From: Sphingomonas sp. dw_22
GTDB taxonomy: Bacteria; Pseudomonadota; Alphaproteobacteria; Sphingomonadales; Sphingomonadaceae
DNA length: 64,000 bases
Reading direction: 5' to 3'
NCBI RefSeq assembly: GCF_018449795.1
Contig: NZ_JAAVVE010000007.1
Location: 62,001 to 126,000, forward strand
Below the pieces are notes generated by a model that was given only the letters and a program-made list of their open reading frames with translations, ran no database searches and was not told the DNA's origin. Below are positions 54,360 through 61,484 of the stretch, one piece after another; position 1 is the stretch's first letter, and the number at the start of each line of letters is the position of its first letter. The position numbers were made by a program, and so were the translations under genes.

Positions 54360-54476
54360 CCCTCTCCCCTTTGGGGAGAGGGCCGGGGAGAGGGGCAGTG
54401 TGTCTTGACCTGCGAGCGGAGGAGGAGGGGCTGTCGTCCTGCCCCTCTCCCAACCCTCTCCCCGGAGGGGAGAGGG
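54360..54476. repeat. GC palindromes between convergent genes
   Basis: CCCTCTCCCC-TTT-GGGGAGAGGG at 54360-54382 and CCCTCTCCCC-GGA-GGGGAGAGGG at 54454-54476, between the converging stops of the MFS and enoyl-CoA hydratase genes. They have the same arms as the copies at 14090, 14205 and 59654. Confidence 0.8.
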
Positions 54477-55247
54477 CTATCGGCGCTTGAAGACGGGCGC
54501 GCGCTTTTCCTTGAAGGCGGCGCGGCCTTCCAGCGCGTCCTCGGTCGCGAAGCAGATCGTCTGGAGGTCGCGCTCATATTGCATCGCCTTGTCGAGCGGC
54601 ATCGAGAAGGCGGCGCGCAGGTTGAGCTTGGCGGTCTCCGCCGCGATCGGCGCGCGCGACGCGATCGTCTCGGCCAGCGCGCGGGCGCGGTCCAGCAGCG
54701 CCTCGGGCTCCACCACTTCGCTCACCAGGCCCCAGGCGAGGGCCTGATCGGCGTCGATCGGATCGCCGGTCATGATCATCTTGGCCGCGTTCGACATGCC
54801 GATCGAATGCGCCAGGAACGCCGCCATGCCGCCGCCGCCGATCCAGCCGAGCTTGATCTCGGGCGCGGCGAACCTGGCGTTGGACGAGGCGATGCGGATG
54901 TCGCACGACAGCGCCGTCTCCAGCCCGCCGCCCAGCGCATAGCCGTTCACCGCCGCGATGCTGGGCTTCAGCAGATGGTGGATCGCGTCGCAATAATCGG
55001 CGCGGTTGCGGAAGTCCCAAGGGGTCGCATAGCTGTCGAGCTCGGCGATGTCCGACCCGGCGCAGAACGCCTTGGGGCCCGCGCCGGTGACGATCACGCA
55101 GCGCACCCGATCGTCGCGGTTGCATTCCTCGGCCGCCGCGACGATCGCCTTGGACATGGCCGGGGTGGCGGCGTTGAGCTTCTCGGGACGGTTGAGCGTG
55201 ATCGTCGCGACATGGCCGTCGATCGAGAAGAGCAGATTGTCGGTCAT
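54477..55247 (-). CDS. Enoyl-CoA hydratase/isomerase (crotonase family)
   Basis: 256 residues. The crotonase fold is clear: oxyanion-hole regions GPKAFCAGSDIAEL and NGYALGGGLETALSCDIRIA, and the second acidic residue in FAAPEIKLGWIGGGG. The two Glu residues equivalent to Glu144 and Glu164 of mitochondrial hydratase are retained, so hydration or elimination of a CoA thioester is plausible. It is the last gene of a five-gene set with a CoA-transferase, a solute-binding-fold protein, an SDR and a DUF4432 protein. It starts 6 bases after the preceding stop. In this sugar-acid setting the thioester substrate may be a polyhydroxy acid. That is inference. Confidence 0.88.
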   Translation of the reverse strand: MTDNLLFSIDGHVATITLNRPEKLNAATPAMSKAIVAAAEECNRDDRVRCVIVTGAGPKAFCAGSDIAELDSYATPWDFRNRADYCDAIHHLLKPSIAAVNGYALGGGLETALSCDIRIASSNARFAAPEIKLGWIGGGGMAAFLAHSIGMSNAAKMIMTGDPIDADQALAWGLVSEVVEPEALLDRARALAETIASRAPIAAETAKLNLRAAFSMPLDKAMQYERDLQTICFATEDALEGRAAFKEKRAPVFKRR

Positions 55248-55253
55248 CGGGGA

Positions 55254-56390
55254 TTACCTTTCGGTGCCGGGCGTCCGGCTCTTGGCATAGGCGTCCTGCA
55301 GCGCGTCGAGGATCGCGCGGTGCGGCCGGCCCTCGGCCAGCCCGTCGCGGATCAGCGCCGAGGCTGCGGTCTGGAAGGCGATCGCGCCGTCATGGCGGGG
55401 CCGCACAAAGGCATGCTCCAGCGTCTCGGCGGTATCGCGGTAGAAGGAGCCCCAGCGCGCGTTGACCCCCGCATCGGCCCATGCCGCGCGCAGGCTCGGC
55501 TGGCCGTCATGTGCGGGGATGAAGCCGATCTGCGCCTCGGCGCTCATCAGCCAGCGCAGATGGTCGAGCAGCGCGGGCGACACATCGGCGCGGGCGGAGA
55601 TGCCGATGCCGGTGCCGCCCAGCGTCGATCCGGCACGCCCGCCCGCCTCGGCGCGCGGCGCGTCGGCGAAGCGCAGCGCCTGCCCGGCAAGCGGCGCGGC
55701 ATAGTTCACATAGCCATAGACCAGCGGGCAGAGCGCGACTTCGTTCGTCCCCGCCATCGCCCCGAGCAGCCCGATCGGATTAAGCTCCTTCACCGAGATG
55801 GGCGTGCGCGCGGCGAGATCGGCCATCAGGTCGAGCACGCGCGGACCCACCGCGTCGCCGACGAAACGCTCGGGATCGGCCTCGGCGGGGGGATCGCCGA
55901 ATGCGGCGGCGATCGACTGGAAGCTCAGTGCCGCATGCGGTCCCGCAAGCGACAGCGCCACCGGCTTCGCCAGCGCCCGCACCTCGCCCCAGGTGACGGG
56001 CACGGGGCCGTCGAGCAGGTCGGGCCGGCAGACCATGACCTGGGTCGCGGCGTCGAGCGGCAGCGCCCAGTGCTTGCCGGCATAGCGATAGCTGCTGAGC
56101 GACGGCCCGATCGCGCTGCGGCCGATCGCGGCCAGCTCCTGCGGATCGAACAGGCTCTCCAGCGGCCGGAGACAGTTCGAGGCCACCGCTTCGCCGACAT
56201 GCGGATGATCGAGCACCACCAGATCGTAGCGGGCGCATAGATCCGCGATCGGATGCGTCTCGAAGCCTTCGAGCGGCTGCTTGTCCCAATCGATCGCCAG
56301 CCCGTCGCGATCCTCGTCGAGCCGGGCCGCCGCCGCCGCGAGGGCGTTATAGCCGCGCGGATGGTCCCAGGTAAGCGCGCGATACCGCAT
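55254..56390 (-). CDS. Solute-binding-fold protein without signal peptide
   Basis: 378 residues resembling family-1 extracellular solute-binding proteins: DLVVLDHPHVGEAVASNCLR, YAGKHWALPLDAATQVMVCR, PVTWGEVRALAK, and C-terminal LRWLMSAEAQIGFIPAHDGQ. Such proteins normally deliver sugars to ABC transporters in the periplasm. This one begins directly with MRYRALTWDHPRGYNALAAA and has no signal peptide or lipobox, and no permease or ATPase gene is nearby. The ATG overlaps the CaiB/BaiF stop (ATGA at 56388-56392), which fits a cytoplasmic partner or ligand sensor for the operon. The fold call is from local motifs; the role is unknown. Confidence 0.72.
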   Translation of the reverse strand: MRYRALTWDHPRGYNALAAAAARLDEDRDGLAIDWDKQPLEGFETHPIADLCARYDLVVLDHPHVGEAVASNCLRPLESLFDPQELAAIGRSAIGPSLSSYRYAGKHWALPLDAATQVMVCRPDLLDGPVPVTWGEVRALAKPVALSLAGPHAALSFQSIAAAFGDPPAEADPERFVGDAVGPRVLDLMADLAARTPISVKELNPIGLLGAMAGTNEVALCPLVYGYVNYAAPLAGQALRFADAPRAEAGGRAGSTLGGTGIGISARADVSPALLDHLRWLMSAEAQIGFIPAHDGQPSLRAAWADAGVNARWGSFYRDTAETLEHAFVRPRHDGAIAFQTAASALIRDGLAEGRPHRAILDALQDAYAKSRTPGTER

Positions 56391-57577
56391 CAGTCCTGCC
56401 GCACCGCTCCGGAGGCGAGCAGCGCGTCGATCGCCACCGCGTCGAACCCGGCCTCGGCCAGCACCTCGCGGCTATGCTCGCCGATCTGCGGCGCGCCGCG
56501 CTCGACGGTGGTCGGAGTCTTGGAGAAGCGGATCGGGAAGCCCGGCGTCTTCACCCGGCCTTCGCTGGGATGGTCGTACTCGACGAAGGTCTCGTTATGC
56601 GCGATCTGCGGATCGGCAACCACATCGGCATAGCCATAGACCGGGCCGGCCCAGATATCGTGCTGGCGGAACAGGTCGAGCCACTCCGCATTGCTCCTGG
56701 CGGTCAGCCGCCTGGCGACGGCCGCGAAGATCGCGTCGCGGTGCGTCCAGCTGTCGGTCTCGTCGTCCATGCCGGCGAAGCTCGGCTCGCCGATCAGTTC
56801 GCCCAGCTTCTCCAGATTGGCGAAGGCCATGGCGATGAAGCCGTCGGCGGTCGCGAACGTGCCGTAGGGCGCGCGGATATAGCAATGCGCGTGCGGCTCG
56901 GCCGAGCGGGTCTGCGGCTTGTGGCCGGCGGTGAAGACCGACATTTCCTGCATCTGGAAGGTCACGACCGCGTCGAGCATGTTGACCTGCACGAGCTGCC
57001 CTTCGCCGGTCCGCTCCCGGTGGAGCAGCGCGGCCAGCGCGCCCTCGAACGCCGCATAGGCGGTCACCGCGTCGGCGAGGAACTGGCCGGCGGGGGCGGG
57101 GGGATCGCTCTCGCGCCCCGCCGAGAGCATCGCGCCCGACATCGCCTGTAGCAGCAGATCCTGCCCCGGATGGCTGACATAGGGCCCGCTCTCGCCATAG
57201 CCGGACATCGAGACATAGACGAGGCGCGGATTGATCGCGGAGAGGGTCTCGTAATCCACGCCCAGCCGCTTCGCCACGCCGGGGCGATAGTTCTGGATGA
57301 AGATATCGGCGGTCTTCACCAGCTCCAGCAGCACCGCCTTGCCGTCCCCGGACTTGAGGTCGATCGCCAGGCTGCGCTTGTTGCGGTTCAGCGAGAGGAA
57401 CGAGGTGTTGATGCGGTTGCCGGTCGCGCCGCCGGCCGCGCGGAAGCGCTGCCATTCGCCGCCGGTCGGCTCCACCTTCACCACGTCGGCGCCCAGATCG
57501 CCCAGGCGCTGCGCCGCGAAGGGGCCCGCCATCGCGATGGAGCAATCGAGTACGCGATAGCCGCTCAGGATACCCAT
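56390..57577 (-). CDS. CaiB/BaiF class III CoA-transferase
   Basis: 395 residues, cytoplasmic. The class III CoA-transferase signatures are present: LDCSIAMAGPFAAQRLGDLG at the N-terminus, RNKRSLAIDLKSGDGKAVLL, ADIFIQNYRPGVAKRLGVDY, YVSMSGYGESGPY, and the catalytic Asp in QFLADAVTAYAAFEGALAAL. A C-terminal IRFSKTPTTVERGAPQIGEH is also typical. It moves CoA between acids through an aspartyl-CoA intermediate. It lies in a five-gene set with enoyl-CoA hydratase and sugar-type enzymes, so it may activate a sugar-derived acid to its CoA thioester. Donor and acceptor are unknown. The next gene starts in a 4-base overlap. Confidence 0.88.
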   Translation of the reverse strand: MGILSGYRVLDCSIAMAGPFAAQRLGDLGADVVKVEPTGGEWQRFRAAGGATGNRINTSFLSLNRNKRSLAIDLKSGDGKAVLLELVKTADIFIQNYRPGVAKRLGVDYETLSAINPRLVYVSMSGYGESGPYVSHPGQDLLLQAMSGAMLSAGRESDPPAPAGQFLADAVTAYAAFEGALAALLHRERTGEGQLVQVNMLDAVVTFQMQEMSVFTAGHKPQTRSAEPHAHCYIRAPYGTFATADGFIAMAFANLEKLGELIGEPSFAGMDDETDSWTHRDAIFAAVARRLTARSNAEWLDLFRQHDIWAGPVYGYADVVADPQIAHNETFVEYDHPSEGRVKTPGFPIRFSKTPTTVERGAPQIGEHSREVLAEAGFDAVAIDALLASGAVRQD

Positions 57578-57592
57578 GATTTCCGTCAGTCC

Positions 57593-58345
57593 TTAGTGCA
57601 TGACCCAGCCGCCATCGACGTTGAGCGTCTGGCCGGTGATGAAGCCCGCGTCGTCGGATGCGAGGAAAGCGAGCGCCCTGGCGATGTCGTCGGGCGTGCC
57701 GCGCCGCTTGACCGCCTGATGATCGAGCACGAACCGGGTATAGCCCTCGGGGTCCGGGTGGATCTTCTCGGCATCGGTGGGAAAGGCGCCGGGGGAGACG
57801 GCGTTGACGGTGATGCCGTCGGGCCCGAACTCGCGCGCCCAGGCGCGGGCGAGCCCGACCAGCGCGCCCTTGGACGCGACATAGGGCGAAAGCAGCGCCC
57901 AGCCGCCATAGAAGGTCACGCTGGCGATGTTGATGATCCGGCCCCATTGCCGTTCGCGCATGTGCGGCAGCGCCACCTGCACTGCGACGATGCCGGCGTC
58001 GACGTTGACCTTCTGCACCGCCTGATGCTCTTCGATCGTATATTCCTCGAAGGGCTTGGAAGGGTAGATGGCGGCGTTGTTGATGACCACGTCGAAGCCG
58101 CCGACCTGAGCCGAGACGCGCTCCAGATCGGCGCGGAAGCCGTCGAGATCGGAGAGATTGCTGCGCAGCACGACCAGCCGCTCGCGGGCGTCGGCGGGGG
58201 CGGCGGCCTCCAGCGCGGCGATCTTGGCGGGATCATTGTCCACCGCGACCACGCGCGCGCCGGCTTCGAGGAACGCCAGCGTCGTCGGCAGGCCGAGCCC
58301 GCCCGCGGCGCCGGTATAGAGGATGGTGCGGCCGGCGATGCTCAT
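57593..58345 (-). CDS. SDR oxidoreductase of the CoA operon
   Basis: 250 residues from the ATG at 58345 that overlaps the DUF4432 stop (ATGA). SDR features are YTGAAGGLGLP near residue 10, NNAAIYPSKPFEEYTIEEHQ, SVTFYGG with the catalytic Ser and YVASKGALVG with Tyr-x3-Lys, and the end NVDGGWVMH. Branches with NAVSPGAFPTDAEKIHPDP oxidise sugars or sugar acids. In the operon it is placed between an epimerase-like protein and the CoA-transferase, which suggests oxidation of a sugar to a lactone or keto acid before CoA transfer. This order is inferred from neighbours only. Confidence 0.84.
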   Translation of the reverse strand: MSIAGRTILYTGAAGGLGLPTTLAFLEAGARVVAVDNDPAKIAALEAAAPADARERLVVLRSNLSDLDGFRADLERVSAQVGGFDVVINNAAIYPSKPFEEYTIEEHQAVQKVNVDAGIVAVQVALPHMRERQWGRIINIASVTFYGGWALLSPYVASKGALVGLARAWAREFGPDGITVNAVSPGAFPTDAEKIHPDPEGYTRFVLDHQAVKRRGTPDDIARALAFLASDDAGFITGQTLNVDGGWVMH

Positions 58346-59532
58346 GCGCGGGTCTCCCGTCCGGTGATCTTCGGATAGTTGCCGCTCGGCTCGGGGAAGT
58401 CGGCGTCCGGCTGGCCCGAGATGGCGCGGATGCGCTGCTCGGCGGCGGCGATGGCGTCCGCGCCGTCCAGCACCGCGAACACCGTGTCGTAAGTCCGCGC
58501 CTCGCCATGCTCCAGCCAGGTCAGCTCGTCCCGCTGGCGGGCGAATTGCTTGCCGAGGACATGGTTGGTCGAAGGCTCGATGCCGAGCGCATATTGGCCG
58601 GCCTGGAGGTTCTGCCATTCGTAATGGCAGGGGAACTGGTCCTTGCGCGTCTCCACCACCACGCCGAAGCCGATCGCATCGTTGACCAGCGCCACCGGCA
58701 CGCGGCCCTCGGCATCGGCGGCCATCTCATGCTGCCAGACCTGCTCGTGGAAGCCGTGCTGCGGGCGCGGCATGGTGCGATAGCCGACGCCGCTCTTGGC
58801 ATAGTCCGGCCCGGCATGCGCAGCCCACACCACGTCCTTCAGCGGCGCGAGATAGCGCGAGCCCTCCGCCAGCACCGGATGGCCGAGATTGATGTGATAG
58901 AGGAACATGTGCGGCGTGCGGTAGAAGCCGTGGTTCACCACGCGGTCGTGGAGATGGATTGCGTTGCCGCCCACTTCCGCCTCGATCCGGCGGATCAGGT
59001 GCAGATCCTCGCCGAACACGGTCGATTGCTGGACGATGCCTTCGGCCCACAGGATGCAGCGGTCGCCCTCCCAGCGCTCGCCATAGCCGGTCAGCTTCGC
59101 CGGGATCGTGCCGACGCGCCCGTGCAGCGAGGAGGAGACGGTCCCGCGCGGGCCGTAGACATATTGGCTGGCGTCATCCTCATCCATGAACAGGATATGG
59201 TCGAGCCCGCAGGTGACCATCAGGCCGGAAAAGGAGCGCAGCCAGGAAAGCCCGCCTTCGCCCTCATATTCATGCAGCCCGGGATGGCGGAAGCCGGCGG
59301 GCGAGTTCCAGCCGATCGCGCGGCCGTTGTGCTCGCAATCGGCGATGTCCATCGCGCGATCGACCAGCACGGTGAAGCGCAGCCCGGTGCCGGTGCGGAA
59401 CTCCAGCATCCGCACGCCGCGCTCCACGCCGTCGCCCAGCGTCATCAGCCGGACCCCGGCGAATTGCGACAGCGACCCCGCATGCTCGGCGATTTCGCGC
59501 GCCGACATCGTTCGGCCGAACAGCTCGACCAT
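58342..59532 (-). CDS. DUF4432-family aldose 1-epimerase-like protein
   Basis: 396 residues. The N-terminal FTVLVDRAMDIADCEHNGRA and IGWNSPAGFRHPGL, HLHDRVVNHGFYRTPHMFLY and LPxxxEWQNLQAGQYALGIEP-like EWQNLQAGQYALGIEPSTNH place it in the DUF4432 group of galactose-mutarotase-like sugar-binding sandwiches. His residues in NHGFYRTPHM and the Glu in ALGIEPST sit where mutarotases have catalytic groups. Its product may supply the beta or open form of a sugar to the SDR next to it. It is the first gene of the five-gene set, with a family-B site 73 bases upstream. The native sugar is unknown. Confidence 0.83.
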   Translation of the reverse strand: MVELFGRTMSAREIAEHAGSLSQFAGVRLMTLGDGVERGVRMLEFRTGTGLRFTVLVDRAMDIADCEHNGRAIGWNSPAGFRHPGLHEYEGEGGLSWLRSFSGLMVTCGLDHILFMDEDDASQYVYGPRGTVSSSLHGRVGTIPAKLTGYGERWEGDRCILWAEGIVQQSTVFGEDLHLIRRIEAEVGGNAIHLHDRVVNHGFYRTPHMFLYHINLGHPVLAEGSRYLAPLKDVVWAAHAGPDYAKSGVGYRTMPRPQHGFHEQVWQHEMAADAEGRVPVALVNDAIGFGVVVETRKDQFPCHYEWQNLQAGQYALGIEPSTNHVLGKQFARQRDELTWLEHGEARTYDTVFAVLDGADAIAAAEQRIRAISGQPDADFPEPSGNYPKITGRETRA

Positions 59533-59604
59533 GGTGCGATTCCTCCATTGGCGCGGCGATGGCCGCCAGCGTCATTGCCTAGTTAAATAGATCAGACGGT
59601 GCAA

Positions 59605-59616
59605 CAGAGATATCAG
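59605..59616. promoter_or_regulatory. Putative operator, family B
   Basis: CAGAGATATCAG, whose complement CTGATATCTCTG matches 10 of 12 positions of the consensus, 73 bases before the DUF4432 start. The CoA operon would then belong to the deoxysugar regulon. Confidence 0.5.
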
Positions 59617-59653
59617 TCAGAGACTAGAACGGATCGACATTCAGCTCTACTTT

Positions 59654-59820
59654 CCCTCTCCCCGTGAGGGGAGAGGGTTGCGCAGACTTGGGTCGCGCAC
59701 TTGCGCGGCCTTAGTCGGAGCTGGGTGAGGGGTGGGCGGCTGCGCAGCAGCCGCGCGGAGCTGCGCTCCGCTCTACCCCTCTCCAAGCTACGCTATCCTC
59801 TCCCCTATCAAGGGGAGAGG
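59654..59820. repeat. GC palindrome pair, dispersed intergenic element
   Basis: Two hairpins with the CCCTCTCCCC arms or a one-base shift of them (59654-59677 and 59797-59820). They frame a 120-base stretch containing further G/C palindromes. Here they lie downstream of GH28 but upstream of the DUF4432 promoter, a gap between genes transcribed in the same direction, unlike the other clusters. Confidence 0.75.
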
Positions 59821-59846
59821 AGACGTGGGCTGAATGTCGATCCGGC

Positions 59847-61484
59847 CTAGTCGAAGCTGCGGATATCTCCCAGCGTCACGCCGCTGCTGCCGCGCGCATC
59901 GATCGCCGCTTCGCGCGGGCGCTGCGAGACGATGCCGTCGATGATCGCCCCCTGCACGTCGTCCAGCACGATCGTCGGCCGGGCGTCGGGCGTCTCGGTG
60001 CGGAAGATCAGGTCGCGCAGCATCAGCCGGCGCGCGTGGCGCGCGAAGAAGCCATGGGCGGGCAGGGCGCCCATGAAGCTCACCTCGAGGCTGGTCTCGC
60101 GCTTGTCGGGCGGAACCCGCGCGGCATCCGCCGCCGTGCCGCCGCCGCGGCTGGTGACTTCGATATTGGTGAAGCTGATATCCTCCACCGGCGCGTCCGC
60201 GATGCCCGCGACGCCGCAAGGATAGCGCGGGTCCGCGCCCGAGACGTTGATGTCGCTGAACTTCACGCGGCGGCACTTGCCCACCGTCGTTCCCGCCGGC
60301 GCGCGCAGCCGCGCGGCCTGGTGGACGAACAGCGGATGGTTGACCGGATTGCGCATCGTGATGTCGGAGACGATCACGTCCTCCAGCGTGCCGCCGTCGA
60401 CCACGCCCATCAGGATGCCGCGGCTGTTCTCGCAGGTGCAGTTGGTGATCTGGATGTTGCGGAAGCCGCCATTGCTCTCGGTGCCCAGCTTGATCCGGCC
60501 GAGCGGGCCGACGCTGTCGACGCTGGTATAGTCGGATTTCCGATAGGTGCCGTCGAGCAGCGATCCCAGCACATAGCCCATCGTCTTGCAGCCGATGACG
60601 GTCACGTCCTCGCAGATCACCTTGCGATCGAGCGCATAGCTGCTCTTGAGGACGATCGCGTCGTCCTTGGGCGCGTTGACGATGCAGTTGCTCACCCGCA
60701 CGTCGCGGCAGCAATCGATGTCGATGCCGTCGCGATCGGTGTCGATCGTGAGGTTGTCGATCGTCATGTTGGTCACGCCGTGCGCGATCACGCAGAAATG
60801 GCCGCCCTGGAGCACGATGAAGTCGCGCAGCACCACATTGTGGCAGTCGCGCAGGCCGATCGACTTGTTGGCGCGGCCCAGCACGGCGCGCTCCTTGGGA
60901 TCGCGCAGCCGCGCCTCGCGCGGGGTGATGCCCAGATCCCTGGGCGATTTCCAGCCGGGCTTGTTGTGCCAGCGATCGCCCGGGCCGTCGCGATTGAGGC
61001 CCAGTCCATGGATCATGCCGCGCCCGACGATCGCGACGTTGCTGACGCCGTCGCCATAGATCAGGCTGTTGTGGACATGGGTGATCCCGAAATCCTGGAA
61101 CTGCTCCTCCATGTCGTTCTCGGGCTCGTCATAGCTGCCCTTGTGGACCGTCGGGTCCGCCGCCTCGATCACCGCGCCGGCGGAAAGGACGATCGTGACA
61201 TTGTCCTTCAGCCGGATCGAGAAGCACAGATAGCGGCCTGGCGGGACGACGACGGTGCCGCCGCCCGCCTTGGTGGCGGCCTCGATCGCCTTGTTGATCG
61301 CGGCGCTGTCGATCGTCTTGCCGTCGCCCTTCGCGCCATAGCTGCGGACATCGTGGAACGCGCCCAGCGCCCGCGCGGTCTGCGCCAGCGCCGGCTGGGC
61401 GAGCAGCGCGGCGCCCAGTCCGATCACCGCGCCGCGGCGGCTGAGCTCGGTTTCGGCCAGCAGGCGGAAAGGGGCGCCGTTCAC
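59847..61484 (-). CDS. GH28 polygalacturonase-type hydrolase, paralog of the 5760 enzyme
   Basis: 545 residues from a GTG at 61484 that overlaps the upstream GH141-like stop (GTGA). The signal LSRRGAVIGLGAALLAQPALA is twin-arginine-like. It matches the GH28 at 5760 block for block: SYGAKGDGKTIDSAAINKAI, GGGTVVVPPGRYLCFSIRLK, LIYGDGVSNVAIVGRGMIHG, TDRDGIDIDCC, KDDAIVLKSSYALD, RIKLGTES and NPVNHPLFV. The same inverting cleavage of galacturonosyl links is expected in the periplasm. The tight coupling with the GH141-like gene suggests that both work on the same oligosaccharide. No family-A operator is evident before this pair, unlike the 5760 gene. Confidence 0.9.
   Translation of the reverse strand: MNGAPFRLLAETELSRRGAVIGLGAALLAQPALAQTARALGAFHDVRSYGAKGDGKTIDSAAINKAIEAATKAGGGTVVVPPGRYLCFSIRLKDNVTIVLSAGAVIEAADPTVHKGSYDEPENDMEEQFQDFGITHVHNSLIYGDGVSNVAIVGRGMIHGLGLNRDGPGDRWHNKPGWKSPRDLGITPREARLRDPKERAVLGRANKSIGLRDCHNVVLRDFIVLQGGHFCVIAHGVTNMTIDNLTIDTDRDGIDIDCCRDVRVSNCIVNAPKDDAIVLKSSYALDRKVICEDVTVIGCKTMGYVLGSLLDGTYRKSDYTSVDSVGPLGRIKLGTESNGGFRNIQITNCTCENSRGILMGVVDGGTLEDVIVSDITMRNPVNHPLFVHQAARLRAPAGTTVGKCRRVKFSDINVSGADPRYPCGVAGIADAPVEDISFTNIEVTSRGGGTAADAARVPPDKRETSLEVSFMGALPAHGFFARHARRLMLRDLIFRTETPDARPTIVLDDVQGAIIDGIVSQRPREAAIDARGSSGVTLGDIRSFD

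Larger units (their letters stand above)
59533..59846. other. 314-base intergenic region with operator and palindromes
   Basis: No gene is supported here. Near the DUF4432 start are AT-rich bases with a family-B site at 59605-59616. The rest is GC-rich: CCCTCTCCCC-GTGA-GGGGAGAGGG at 59654-59677, a GCGGCTGCGCAGCAGCCGC palindrome near 59739, and CCTCTCCCCT-ATCA-AGGGGAGAGG at 59797-59820. The last lies 27 bases beyond the stop of the GH28 at 59847 and may act as its terminator. Confidence 0.8.
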
